64,000 bases of DNA from Flammeovirga sp. EKP202 (GCF_014534745.1 NZ_JACVVP010000005.1:62001-126000), one strand, 5' to 3'. Shown: positions 10,006-18,324, numbered from the stretch's first letter. Translations and numbers: made by a program. The notes: generated by a model not told the origin, from the letters alone.

Positions 10006-10200
10006 CCGGCCTTGAAGGGAAAAGCGTTAAGAATTTTATGAAGAGAGCCGTTAAGAATGATTTTCTTGTTTGAGCAAAGCGAGTTTAAAATCATTTAGGC
10101 GAATGGAATAAAATTTAGCTTTTGCATTCTAAGCCTTGAATTTTTTGCTTCGTTTTTGTTTCAAGACAAAAATGAAGAAGAAGGATGATTGAAAGTAGCA
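10006..10200 (+). repeat. Dispersed ~200-bp intergenic repeat, copy 2
   Basis: This copy shares CCGGCCTTGAAGGGAAAAGC, the AAATGATTTT/AAAATCATTT inverted repeat and the TTTTTGCTTCG ... ATGAAGAAGAAGG end with the copy at 5748. Here the loop between the inverted arms reads GAGCAAAGCGAG. It fills nearly all of the gap between two sulfatase genes. Confidence 0.85.
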
Positions 10201-10255
10201 TTTAGAAAGCATACATCAACCAATGATTTTTAAAGAGACATTCAATAATAATATC

Positions 10256-11806
10256 ATGAAAAGCATCATCAATTTTAGTTTTTACTTATTAGTAAGCATT
10301 TTTTCCAGCTCACTATTCGCACAAAGTTCCGCACCGAATATCCTATTAATCACTGCCGATGATATGGACTTCAACTCCATCGGTGCCAATGGAAGTAAAG
10401 TAGAAGACATCACACCGAACATTGACAAACTCGCTTCACAAGGTATTCGATTTACAAATGCCCACGTTACAGTTGCCGTTTGTATGCCATCAAGAGGAGT
10501 AATTGGAACAGGCTGTTACCCTAACAATAGTGGTATGACAGGTTTTTTCCCTTCCAAACCGGAAGTGCCTACATTGGCAGAAGAGTTGAAAAAGCAGAAG
10601 AATTATAAAACGGGTATTCTCGGAAAAGTAAAACACTCTACACCGAAAAAAGTAGAAAAATATGTGTGGGAATACCAACAAGACTCTAAAGATTTAGGAT
10701 CAGGTAGATCACCAAAATTATACAAATCGCACTTCAAGAAATTTTTAGGAGAGGCCAAAGCAGAAAATAGACCTTTCTTTATGATGGCGAACTCACATGA
10801 CCCTCACCGTCCATTTTTTGTAGACAGTCCAAATTATGAAAGAAACGGTAGACAAAGACCTTCAAGAATCTATACTCCAGAAGAAGTGGAAGTACCAGGT
10901 TTCTTAACGGATATGCCAGAAATAAGACAAGAATTAGCGAACTACTTTAGTTCCGTAAAACGATGTGACGACACTGTTGGAGCATTATTGGAGGCCTTAG
11001 AAGAAGAAGGCCTAACAGAAAATACCATCATCATTTTCTTGTCTGACAACGGTATGGCGTTCCCATTCGCCAAATCTAATGTGTATTTACAATCTACAAG
11101 AACACCATTTATGGTCAAATGGCCGAAGCACATTCAGGCAGGGCAGGTGAATGAAAAAGACATGGTTTCCATGGTCGACTTAATGCCAACACTTTTAGAA
11201 GCGACAGGCCTTGAGATTCCAGCGACATTAGACGGAAGAAGTTTCTTACCGATTTTAAAAGGAAAGAAACAAAAAGACAGAGACATGATTTACACGCATT
11301 ACAATGAAACATCAGGTAGCAAAGCCTTCCCAATGCGTGCCGTACAAACACACGATTACCTGTACATCTTCTCTCCTTGGGCTGTAGGAGGTAGACAATA
11401 CAAAACGTCATCGATCAATGGAAAAACATTTACAGCCATGAAAACAGAAGCGGAAACAAACCCTGAGATGAAAGAGCGTGTAGACTTCTGCCTTTTCAGA
11501 ACTGTTTCAGAATTCTATGATTTAAAAAATGATCCGAACGGTTTAAATAATGTGATCAACTCTCCAAAATACGCAAAGCAACAAGCGGAGTTTGAAAAAG
11601 CCATGTTGGAATACATGCAAAAAACAGAGGATCCTATGTTGGACATGTACAATCACAAAGAGGATGAACAATACTTGATCTCTGCTACAGAGAAGCATCA
11701 AGAGTATGTAAGCGAGTTGAACCGTATTCGTAGAGCGGAAAAAAGAAAAGCGAGAGCAGAAGCCGGTGAAACAGGTAAGAAGAAAAAGAAAAAACAAGCA
11801 CATTAA
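10256..11806 (+). CDS. Secreted S1 sulfatase resembling heparan N-sulfatase (S1_8-like)
   Basis: The start at ATG 10256 (MKSIINFSFY) gives a clean signal peptide ending near LFAQ (23). An upstream in-frame ATG at 10223 lies just after the dispersed repeat and would put 11 polar residues in front. Sulfatase motifs are ADDMDFNSIG, the formylglycine motif CMPSR at Cys76 (CMPSRGVIGTG), NSHDPHRPF, and FLSDNGMAFPF. The DPHRPF block, the DNGMAFPFAKSN segment and the AFPMRAVQT stretch resemble sulfamidase-like sulfatases (S1_8). That assignment is from memory of the family and is moderate. The tail is very basic and ends in a Lys run. Its likely role is desulfation of an oligosaccharide in the periplasm or at the surface. 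Confidence 0.92.
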   Translation: MKSIINFSFYLLVSIFSSSLFAQSSAPNILLITADDMDFNSIGANGSKVEDITPNIDKLASQGIRFTNAHVTVAVCMPSRGVIGTGCYPNNSGMTGFFPSKPEVPTLAEELKKQKNYKTGILGKVKHSTPKKVEKYVWEYQQDSKDLGSGRSPKLYKSHFKKFLGEAKAENRPFFMMANSHDPHRPFFVDSPNYERNGRQRPSRIYTPEEVEVPGFLTDMPEIRQELANYFSSVKRCDDTVGALLEALEEEGLTENTIIIFLSDNGMAFPFAKSNVYLQSTRTPFMVKWPKHIQAGQVNEKDMVSMVDLMPTLLEATGLEIPATLDGRSFLPILKGKKQKDRDMIYTHYNETSGSKAFPMRAVQTHDYLYIFSPWAVGGRQYKTSSINGKTFTAMKTEAETNPEMKERVDFCLFRTVSEFYDLKNDPNGLNNVINSPKYAKQQAEFEKAMLEYMQKTEDPMLDMYNHKEDEQYLISATEKHQEYVSELNRIRRAEKRKARAEAGETGKKKKKKQAH

Positions 11807-11962
11807 TCCCCTCTAATAGCATCAATTTCCAAGGTTGAGCAAAAAAATGAAAAATTTTCAATAATTCGATAGGGATTTCAATAGTGAAATACACTTCTGT
11901 AGATGAAAAGGTAGTTAAGTAAAGTAATTTATCTTAGTAAATCAATCGTAGTGTAGTGATAG

Positions 11963-11993
11963 AGGTGATGTTCTGCATCACCTTTATTTTTTT
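11963..11993 (+). terminator. Rho-independent terminator after the sulfatase gene
   Basis: An 8-bp perfect stem AGGTGATG (11963-11970) with CATCACCT (11976-11983) is followed directly by a T-rich tract (TTATTTTTTTG). It ends the + strand operon before the - strand accessory genes. The rest of the 290-bp gap shows nothing else. Confidence 0.8.
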
Positions 11994-12096
11994 GTTCTTT
12001 TCAATATTAGTTTAGAAGAACTTGCCCATTTTTGATATAATTCGTATTCTGAAAGCTAGTTCTAAAGGAATAAAATGAATGGCAGTCTACTCAAAT

Positions 12097-12795
12097 TTAT
12101 AACTCAATACAAATAAAAGATGTATTGTCTCTCAATATGCTATTTTCAACTTCAATTACTAGTTTACGATAAACTTCATGCATTGATTTATTTTTATTAG
12201 ATATTCTAAGAATTATATCGTCAGATACAGTTTCATAAAAACCATCTGTACAGATAATTAAGCGATCTTTAGGTTTAGATGTAATATCAAACTCCATAAA
12301 TTTAAAATACTTCTTATTACCTAAAACATATTCAATGATATTTTTTCTAAAATAATTTTTACTTTCTACTTGACTGATTTTCTTTTCTCTTAATAATCTA
12401 CCTAACTCACTATGATCAGTTGTTAGGTTTTTAATAACTCCATCTCTAATCAACAATACTTTACTATCACCAATATGAATTCCTTTAATTCTTTTATTAT
12501 TAGCATATAATCCAGAAAATGTAGTAGCTATAAAATCAACTTTCAACTCATTTTTTGCAAGAATCTCAAGTTCTTTATTTGTTTTGATTAATAAATCTCT
12601 AAAGCTTTGCTTGTTAACGGATGTTATATTTTGGGAAAACTTATCAACAACATATTTACTTGCAACTTCTCCATGTGGTAAACCACCAACACCATCTGCA
12701 ATTGAAGCAAATACAGAATTATAATGGAAACCAACATAAAGAGAATCTTCGTTGATGGCTCTTGGTCCCTTATTAGTATATTTATAGTAATCCAT
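12097..12795 (-). CDS. PP2C-family (PPM) Ser/Thr protein phosphatase
   Basis: The ATG at 12795 overlaps the kinase stop as TAATG, so I prefer it over the TTG three codons upstream. The 232-residue protein carries the full set of metal-binding PPM motifs: RAINEDSLY, ASIADGVGGLPHG, GIHIGDSKVLLI, IICTDGFYETV and the terminal DNTSFICIEL. Length matches a bare catalytic domain with no membrane segment, so it is cytosolic. It removes phosphate from Ser/Thr residues and almost certainly opposes the kinase encoded immediately upstream in the same operon. Kinase-phosphatase pairs of this kind often control type VI secretion or other envelope systems. Nothing here shows which. Confidence 0.93.
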   Translation of the reverse strand: MDYYKYTNKGPRAINEDSLYVGFHYNSVFASIADGVGGLPHGEVASKYVVDKFSQNITSVNKQSFRDLLIKTNKELEILAKNELKVDFIATTFSGLYANNKRIKGIHIGDSKVLLIRDGVIKNLTTDHSELGRLLREKKISQVESKNYFRKNIIEYVLGNKKYFKFMEFDITSKPKDRLIICTDGFYETVSDDIILRISNKNKSMHEVYRKLVIEVENSILRDNTSFICIEL

Positions 12796-14099
12796 TATAT
12801 ACAAATAGAATAATATATTTCTTGGATATCTTCATTGAATTTTTCGATATCCTCATTGATTGATGATATTAAATGGTCGATAGCTCTACAGAACTTCATT
12901 CCATCAACTAAACATTCCATTTTTATTCTTTCGAGTAAATGATGTTCTATATTTCCTTTGAAATATGTAACGGCTATACCTTCAACAAACCATCTATTAT
13001 GATTAGTACCCATATATAATAATGCAAATATACCTTCTGAAACTATATCAACTGAACCAATCTTCATGAATTCTACAACTCTATTCGCTAAAGTATCACA
13101 AAAATCAAATTGAAAAGATCCATTTCTAACATAACTGAATAAAGATTTTGCTATATATGGAGCATAATCTGGGTATTTATTAATAATTTCTATATGCTTT
13201 AGTGAAATTAAAGACATGATTATATTTTTCTCATCTTGAATTATATTCGAACTTAAAAAATCAGATAATGCACTAACATCAGCTTTATTAAATTCCTCAA
13301 CAGGCTTTTCAAGATTTTCTTTAATTATTTCGGCTTTTTCTGTTTGGATATCACCTACTTTTTGTGAGATAGAATTTAATGCTTCTCTAAAACTAGCTAC
13401 AGACGGAAATCTCCTTTTAGGTTCCAATCTTGTGGCGATGCGTAATATATCTCCAAAATTCGAAGACTCAGATATTTCATGACATGCTAATCGTTGAGTA
13501 GAACCTACAAAGTCATGTAATATACAAGCAAGAGAATAAATATCTGATTGAGGACTAGCATATTTCAAATCTTGAGTTATTTCAGGAGCTGTATACAAAT
13601 CTGATGTCTTCCTTGTTCCTGTTTTAGTTAATGTAGTTATTCCTGTTTTATTCAACGAAAACAAACCAAAATCACCAATTGCATACCTTTTACCATATCT
13701 TAGTACATTTGCTGGTTTTAAGTCTCTATGAAACATTCCATATTTATGCATCTCTTCAAGTCCAGCCATTATATCATAGATACATTCCATGAAATTTGTA
13801 CTATTTAGAATACCTTTATCAAAATCATTTTGCATTGAATCATCAGCTAATTCCATTATATAAAATGGTGGATTTTTATCTTTATCGATATAATTTATTT
13901 TAACTATATTCGGGTGCTGAAGAAATTTCTGATAAATAGCTTCTTTAATAAATCTTTTTTTTGCCATCTCAGCATAACCTGCCATAGAGTGATGAATAAC
14001 TAATTTTTTTAGTGCATAATCTTTTCCATCATCAGATTGAACATGTATAACTTGCCCAAATCCTCCTTGTCCTATTATTTTTAATTCCTTGTAATTCAT
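12795..14099 (-). CDS. Hanks-type Ser/Thr protein kinase
   Basis: I place the start at ATG 14099 (MNYKELKIIGQGG), because the glycine loop begins a few residues later and a promoter-like box lies just upstream. The longer frame to 14165 would cover that box. The 434-residue protein has a complete catalytic domain: GQGGFGQV loop, ALKKL lysine, FHRDLKPANV catalytic loop, GDFGLF magnesium site, TAPEI, and PQSDIYSLACIL. The kinase domain ends near residue 265. The C-terminal ~160 residues are helical, without a membrane segment or a PASTA domain, and may be a HEAT-like or regulatory part. It is coupled to the PP2C gene by TAATG. Confidence 0.93.
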   Translation of the reverse strand: MNYKELKIIGQGGFGQVIHVQSDDGKDYALKKLVIHHSMAGYAEMAKKRFIKEAIYQKFLQHPNIVKINYIDKDKNPPFYIMELADDSMQNDFDKGILNSTNFMECIYDIMAGLEEMHKYGMFHRDLKPANVLRYGKRYAIGDFGLFSLNKTGITTLTKTGTRKTSDLYTAPEITQDLKYASPQSDIYSLACILHDFVGSTQRLACHEISESSNFGDILRIATRLEPKRRFPSVASFREALNSISQKVGDIQTEKAEIIKENLEKPVEEFNKADVSALSDFLSSNIIQDEKNIIMSLISLKHIEIINKYPDYAPYIAKSLFSYVRNGSFQFDFCDTLANRVVEFMKIGSVDIVSEGIFALLYMGTNHNRWFVEGIAVTYFKGNIEHHLLERIKMECLVDGMKFCRAIDHLISSINEDIEKFNEDIQEIYYSICI

Positions 14100-14122
14100 T
14101 GTTGAAATTTTAGCTGAAAATA

Positions 14123-14130
14123 CAAAAGTA
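14123..14130 (-). promoter_or_regulatory. Bacteroidota -7 promoter box for the kinase/phosphatase operon
   Basis: On the - strand the sequence is TACTTTTG, a match to the Bacteroidota -7 consensus TAnnTTTG, 23 bp before the kinase ATG at 14099. A TTG lies 13 bp further upstream, which is shorter than the usual 17-23 bp gap, so the -33 element is doubtful. Confidence 0.45.
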
Positions 14131-14271
14131 TAAAATTGAATCACAACTAACCTGATAATATCCAATTAACTTTTGAACATCTAAAAAAATAGCTACATAC
14201 AATACATTATGTTATTGGTTTCAGAAATGGGTTAAAAACCTTGCATTGGTAGTGTAATTTATGTAAAAGGT

Positions 14272-14375
14272 GGTGTTTACCCAATAAAAATTCCCTACAA
14301 CTACCCTTAAGTTTATTGTTAGGTCGTTGAAAGCTAATTCCAATTTACAGTTTAATGTATTACAAATCAAGAATG
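14272..14375 (-). repeat. Direct repeat upstream of the kinase operon (copy 1 of 2)
   Basis: About 100 bp here align with 15255-15362. The last ~45 bp (from GTTGAAAGCT to ACAAATCAAG) are almost identical, while the first part is diverged. Copy 1 lies upstream of the kinase gene and copy 2 upstream of the SUKH gene, both in the same orientation relative to those genes. It could be a duplicated upstream control region or a small dispersed element. Confidence 0.7.
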
Positions 14376-14416
14376 GCTATTGACCATTAAAAATGGTGAT
14401 GATAATGTTTCGTGTT

Positions 14417-14534
14417 GTGGTCCGTGAGACGCAAGGCATTGCGTCTCTACAGAGGGGTATTCTTTCGTTTCAACGAATTGCTAGATTGAAAGTACATCCT
14501 GTAGAGCCACAATGCCTTGTGGCTTACGAACCAC
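14417..14534 (+). repeat. MITE-like composite palindrome
   Basis: Outer inverted arms GTGGTCCGT (14417-14425) and ACGAACCAC (14526-14534) enclose two hairpins: GAGACGCAA/TTGCGTCTC (14426-14447) and GAGCCACAA/TTGTGGCTT (14504-14525). The two inner hairpins share the same frame, but both arms differ in step. A partial relative (GTGGTTCGCGAGGACG) is at 23652-23670. A 74-codon frame over this element is not a believable gene. Confidence 0.7.
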
Positions 14535-14607
14535 TATTACATTCATCGTATATACTAGTTCGCTTAAAACAACGAATAGAGAAGAGTTTAGGGATCAATA
14601 TTTTGTT

Positions 14608-15186
14608 TTACTCGTAATATGAATTCAGTTTATCTATAAACCTATTCCCTGCTTCTTCGTCTGCCTCTAGAAGTTCAGTGAAGCTATTAGCATAGAGATG
14701 AATATCATCTAGGTCTTCATGATTTATATACACAATTCTATATTCGTCATTTTCCTTTTCGTGGTTGGTATCGAAGCAAAGAATTCCATAATCTTCAAAG
14801 TCTGCGAAATAAATATAGCCTTTACCAATTATTAGTTCAGGTTCCATATATTCAAAGACCTTTTCGGAGAGAAAACTCAATTCCTTGTCAGGTTTGTGAT
14901 CTGGGAAATTAACAGCATGGTCAGGAATTCGAAGTCCAAACCAATGCTTGTATTTCAAGAATTCTCTATAAGATTGTGGTAGTTTATGACCAATTTTTGA
15001 CTCAACTTTATCTAGATCATTATCATCAATAATACTATTAATTGGTTTCCACCCTTGATAACCCTCACTTGGTTCTATTGATTTGTCTAGCATTTCATCT
15101 GGAATATCATCAGGTATCATCATAAAAAATTCCTCCTTCGACATCTCAATTAGGCATTGCTCTACAATTGATTTAATTTTTTCCAT
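14608..15186 (-). CDS. SMI1/KNR4 (SUKH) family protein
   Basis: The 192-residue cytosolic protein fits the SUKH fold: an N-terminal helical leader, then IDDNDLDKVESKIGHKLPQSYREFLKY, a typical SUKH opening in which a helix ends in LPxxYxxFL. GYIYFADFEDYGILCFDT in the middle and a C-terminal helix FTELLEADEE complete it. In bacteria SUKH proteins are very often immunity proteins against polymorphic or contact-dependent toxins, but many are orphans. No toxin gene is adjacent. It has its own upstream region containing a ~100-bp repeat shared with the kinase operon. The function as an immunity protein is family-based inference. Confidence 0.8.
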   Translation of the reverse strand: MEKIKSIVEQCLIEMSKEEFFMMIPDDIPDEMLDKSIEPSEGYQGWKPINSIIDDNDLDKVESKIGHKLPQSYREFLKYKHWFGLRIPDHAVNFPDHKPDKELSFLSEKVFEYMEPELIIGKGYIYFADFEDYGILCFDTNHEKENDEYRIVYINHEDLDDIHLYANSFTELLEADEEAGNRFIDKLNSYYE

Positions 15187-15254
15187 TTCTAATAATCAGT
15201 GAGGTAAAACATTTAAATAGCCATCGTGTCAATTATCTAGTTTATTACACAATG

Positions 15255-15362
15255 ACGTTTATCCAATAGTTAAAAAAGACCTTCAACCACTTTTTAGTTT
15301 GCTGTTAGATTGTTGAAAGCTGATTCCAATTTACAGTTTAATGTATTACAAATCAAGAATTG
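15255..15362 (-). repeat. Direct repeat upstream of the SUKH gene (copy 2 of 2)
   Basis: This is the partner of the repeat at 14272-14375, with near-identity from GTTGAAAGCTGATTCC to ACAAATCAAG. Between it and the ACT-domain gene (15363-15581) I see no gene; a short 14-codon tail (AIHTEEEINSLVK) near 15507-15550 on the - strand may be a relic, but it is too short to assign. Confidence 0.65.
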
Positions 15363-15581
15363 GTTTTTAAGAGCAGTAAATGAGGTTGGTTAAACCTTTT
15401 TTGGGAAAGTGATTAAGTTAAATGGGAGATTGTATTTCATAGTAACAAATTATGTGAGCTAAACACAAAGAACAAAGGAAAGTTAAGAGGTTATAATTCT
15501 TTATTTTACTTGACTAAACTATTAATTTCCTCTTCCGTATGAATTGCAAATCAAAAACCATAATCAAGAACATGAACTATA

Positions 15582-15980
15582 CTATGTATTTTCAGATAAT
15601 TGAGCCAAGACTTCAATTGCTTTATCAGCGTTTTTTTTATCAACAAAAATATGGTCATGATAATACCCGGCAATAACGTTGCAACTTATATTATGCTTTG
15701 CTAATTCTGTTGAAAAAATGGCTGTTAACCCAACGGCATCAAGAGATGAATGAATCATGAGTGTTATCCATGAAGCAATGTAATCATACTTTAGATTTAA
15801 TTCATCAGCCCTCTTTTTTTCAATGACAATCGTAGTTCCTTCCTTTTCTTTGAATTCACAAATAGTATCATCACGATTTATATTATTGATGTCATTCACG
15901 GTTGAAAAGACATATTCTCCATCATTGAGTTTTGGAGTCATTCCTTGAATTAACTTAGATAAATTTGTTTCTCCGGTCAT
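15582..15980 (-). CDS. ACT-domain protein (DUF2241/COG3602 type)
   Basis: From ATG 15980 ([14 protein letters not shown]) the protein is 132 residues. This start matches family members that open with MxGExxL. The ATG at 16007 would add nine residues. Two ACT-like halves are visible: [17 protein letters not shown], a conserved opening of this family, and [43 protein letters not shown], which has the beta-alpha-beta pattern of ACT domains. ACT domains bind amino acids or other small ligands. The role of this stand-alone family is not established. It is a single gene on the - strand. Confidence 0.85.
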   Translation of the reverse strand: MTGETNLSKLIQGMTPKLNDGEYVFSTVNDINNINRDDTICEFKEKEGTTIVIEKKRADELNLKYDYIASWITLMIHSSLDAVGLTAIFSTELAKHNISCNVIAGYYHDHIFVDKKNADKAIEVLAQLSENT

Positions 15981-16318
15981 CTTGTTTTTTATTCCAAAAT
16001 AACACATTTTTTTAAGATCTTAAAACAGTATTTAATCTCTTGTTATTAGTAGTTCGCTCTACCTAGGTAGAAAAGAAAATTATCGTTTTTCGTGCAGAGG
16101 TTTGTCAGCTACAAAAGATTCTTTTTTCAAAATGATTTTTACTAGAAAAAGGTCCTCTTATGACTAACAAACTACTATAACAATTACCAAGTCAGTTTTT
16201 GGACTGCTGTTTATCATATTCCTAAGAATGACCCTAAATCGCTGACTACTTGGTTTTTATGAAAATTATACGAAAAGATAATTTTTCCCCTTCAAAATGA
16301 GTGATTTGTGTTAGAAAA

Positions 16319-16534
16319 TACCCCAAATTTAAGGTAAACTTTAAGATGTAATAGTATAAATAGAAGACTAAAGTTGTTGAAAACGTTTCACGTGAAACAA
16401 TTTATTGTATTATTTAAAGAAAATGGAACAGTCTGATTATTAGTTGTTAATGTGAAATCAAGGAGGTAGGTGGTAAGAACAGTCGTTTCAAAAAACACAA
16501 ATTTACCTTAACTTGATGTTTTAAATTTGGGGTA
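16319..16534. repeat. Long-range inverted repeat flanking the parS-like palindrome
   Basis: TACCCCAAATTTAA at 16319-16332 is repeated in inverted form as TTAAATTTGGGGTA at 16521-16534, with the parS-like palindrome between them. AAGGTAAACTT next to the left arm also has a loose counterpart (TTTACCTTAACTT) near the right arm. The left part of the same 565-bp gap (16040-16245) holds further weak inverted repeats (TTAGTAGTT/AACTACTA; CCAAGTCAG/CTGACTACTTGG). No gene is visible in the gap. Confidence 0.6.
16384..16399. other. Candidate parS site (ParB/Spo0J binding palindrome)
   Basis: The 16-mer CGTTTCACGTGAAACA matches the known parS sequence TGTTTCACGTGAAACA at 15 of 16 positions, with the central CACGTG palindrome intact. 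parS is bound by ParB and loads SMC during chromosome segregation; most copies lie near the replication origin. No parA, parB or dnaA gene is in the window, so this rests on the site alone. A chance palindrome in AT-rich DNA is possible but unlikely at this quality. Confidence 0.55.
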
Positions 16535-16572
16535 GAATAATAAGAGAGGGTGATATTGAAATAAAAGAAAAA

Positions 16573-17133
16573 ATGGATAACAAAATACTAATCATAGATA
16601 TAGAAACAACAGGTTTCCTCAATCAAGGTGGGCATATTGCAGAGATTGGAATGGTGGAGCTGGATTTGAGAAACGGAGACAAACAAATTGTTTTTGATAA
16701 AGTGTGTCATGAGAAAGGTATGACACTGGAAAGCGTTGAAAATAGCTGGATTGTGAGCAATGGATATATGACCGTTGATGAAATTCGATACAGTAAAAAC
16801 CTGGAACACTTAAGAGAAGAAATTCAATCAATTATTAGTACCTATACTTTAGGAGCGACGGCATTTAACCGTTCTTTTGACTTTGATTTTTTAGAGAGCA
16901 GAAACTTTTCTTTCCCTAAGAAATTGGATTGCCCAATGCAGTTATCAACTAATATTTGCAAGGTTTCTTGGAATAAATATTATAAAAAATGGAAGTGGCC
17001 AAAAGTTGAAGAGGCTTACGATTTTTTCTTCCCTGATAATGATTATACAGAAATCCACCGAGGAGCCGACGATGCTTTCCATGAGGCCGACATTGTGATG
17101 GAGCTGTATAGGAGAGGGGTGTTGAAAGTATAA
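16573..17133 (+). CDS. DEDDh-type 3'-5' exonuclease (RNase T / PolC epsilon family)
   Basis: The 186-residue cytosolic protein is a bare exonuclease domain. Motif Exo I is IIDIETTG (Asp9, Glu11), the Exo II region is NRSFDFDFLESRN, and Exo III is HRGADDAFHEADIV with the H-x4-D pair. These carry the four acidic residues and histidine that bind two metal ions. Such proteins trim single-stranded DNA or RNA 3' ends, for example as DNA polymerase III epsilon-like proofreaders or in RNA maturation. No polymerase or UvrC-like fusion is present. The gene stands alone on the + strand after a 565-bp gap that contains the parS-like site. A terminator-like hairpin follows. Confidence 0.9.
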   Translation: MDNKILIIDIETTGFLNQGGHIAEIGMVELDLRNGDKQIVFDKVCHEKGMTLESVENSWIVSNGYMTVDEIRYSKNLEHLREEIQSIISTYTLGATAFNRSFDFDFLESRNFSFPKKLDCPMQLSTNICKVSWNKYYKKWKWPKVEEAYDFFFPDNDYTEIHRGADDAFHEADIVMELYRRGVLKV

Positions 17134-17165
17134 ATACCTTGATACAGGAAGTTTGGAAGTGGGTG

Positions 17166-17197
17166 AAATCATAGTATCTCGTAGTGTACTATGATTT
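17166..17197. terminator. Hairpin terminator after the exonuclease gene
   Basis: An 11-bp perfect stem AAATCATAGTA (17166-17176) pairs with TACTATGATTT (17187-17197), with TTAT following. It lies between convergent genes. Because the stem begins with AAA and ends with TTT it could work in both directions. Confidence 0.6.
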
Positions 17198-17251
17198 TAT
17201 ACTTTCCGAAGTTTAGTTTCTCGAATTGAACTCAATATTAAGGTCATTGCT

Positions 17252-17291
17252 CCCCTCATAAACCCACGACCTAATCATGAATTATGAGGGG
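17252..17291. terminator. Second hairpin between convergent genes
   Basis: CCCCTCATAA (17252-17261) pairs with TTATGAGGGG (17282-17291), a 10-bp perfect stem with a 20-base spacer. It lies just beyond the stop of the - strand gene at 17305. The T-run is weak on both sides, so it may be a transcription barrier or a small repeat. Confidence 0.5.
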
Positions 17292-17304
17292 AATTATGTC
17301 CTTT

Positions 17305-18072
17305 TTATTCAAATACATTTTTTAATTTTTTAGCTTCACTTTCCATTGATTTCTGATAATCCAGTTCTAATTCTTCTTCGGTCATATGACCTTTCATGAG
17401 CTCTCCAATTTGAGCATGATAAGATTTTTGTAGAATTATTCTTTCCGGTTCAATCAAGTCTAGATACATTTTTAACTCCTTTGTGGGTTCAAAATATAAG
17501 ATGTATTGAGCAGGTATATTATTTAAAAACTTATAGAATACCTTTTCACACTTGACTAGCTTCAGGAATTCATAACAATCTTGATGTTTTGGCGAATTTG
17601 CTAATTGAATTTTATAGATAGAATCATCAATTTTTTTGCCGTAACGATAATATACTCCTGCCAAAAATGAATAGATCTGTTTGTTGGTTTTAAACTTACT
17701 CCTTATCAGCTGGTCTTTATCATCATAAAAACTATTCATTGTTTTAGAAAGTTCTTCCGAAAACATATTGCTATGATTTGATGATAGAAAAACAGTGTCT
17801 ACCGTAATATTTCTTTCTTCTTTGATGTATTGTGTTAAAAACTCAACCAATGGTTTTTCATAAGGGTAATATTTATCTATTTGCTTTTGCCTGTCTACAT
17901 ACTGAAAGCGCCCCATATAATCACTTAATGTGCCTAATACAAAATAGTCTGGATCATACTGAGTAGTACTATCAGAACTTGTTGGATGACTTTGGTTTTC
18001 TCTTATAACATTTTGAGCATATGACCACTGAAAGACTAAAAAAAAGAGGAAAAGTAAAGAGTAAAACTTCAT
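17305..18072 (-). CDS. Exported hypothetical protein
   Basis: The 255-residue protein starts with a clear signal peptide (MKFYSLLFLFFLVFQWSYAQ, cleavage about residue 20). The mature part is hydrophilic and helical, rich in Lys, Glu and Tyr, and ends with acidic/basic helices (MTEEELELDYQKSMESEAKKLKNVFE). I do not recognise a family. It has no lipobox and no C-terminal sorting domain, so it is probably periplasmic. It stands alone on the - strand, bounded by hairpins downstream and a composite repeat upstream. A zinc or catalytic motif is not visible. Confidence 0.75.
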   Translation of the reverse strand: MKFYSLLFLFFLVFQWSYAQNVIRENQSHPTSSDSTTQYDPDYFVLGTLSDYMGRFQYVDRQKQIDKYYPYEKPLVEFLTQYIKEERNITVDTVFLSSNHSNMFSEELSKTMNSFYDDKDQLIRSKFKTNKQIYSFLAGVYYRYGKKIDDSIYKIQLANSPKHQDCYEFLKLVKCEKVFYKFLNNIPAQYILYFEPTKELKMYLDLIEPERIILQKSYHAQIGELMKGHMTEEELELDYQKSMESEAKKLKNVFE

Positions 18073-18181
18073 TTTTATTTGTTTGCTTCTGTTTTGTTAA
18101 AGATCTGTTTGCCACAAATGAAGTTACATCCTTTTTTGATTTTTTGAAAAAGATGAGCAAGTAATCTTCTCATTTTTATAT

Positions 18182-18324
18182 CGCAAGTGTTAAGCCGATA
18201 GGCGTCACTTGTGATGATACATTGGCGAAGTCTCCCGACTTCGAAATGAATGAGAATGTGATATATATTCGAAGTCGGGAGACAATAAATAGTTCCAAGT
18301 GACGCTAACGCTTAACACTTGAAA
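18182..18324. repeat. Complete composite hairpin repeat with inverted ends
   Basis: The element opens with CAAGTG-TTAAGC-CGATA-GGCGT-CACTTG (18184-18211) and closes with the same hairpin in opposite orientation, CAAGTG-ACGCTAACGCTTAA-CACTTG (18296-18321). Between them lies a 16-bp inverted pair GTCTCCCGACTTCGAA (18230-18245 and 18268-18283). The 5584 copy has CCTGAC where this has CCCGAC, and both arms changed together. The terminal inversion gives it the look of a non-autonomous mobile element (MITE). Confidence 0.8.

Noticed and set aside
14393-14617. + strand frame of 74 codons.
   Set aside because: It lies on the composite palindrome and has no domain or neighbour support.
15507-15550. 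Short - strand tail AIHTEEEINSLVK resembling the end of an aminotransferase-like enzyme.
   Set aside because: Fourteen codons with a stop just upstream are too little to call even a pseudogene.
16008-16572. Calling this gap the origin of replication.
   Set aside because: Only a single parS-like site is present; there are no DnaA-box cluster, dnaA or parAB genes.
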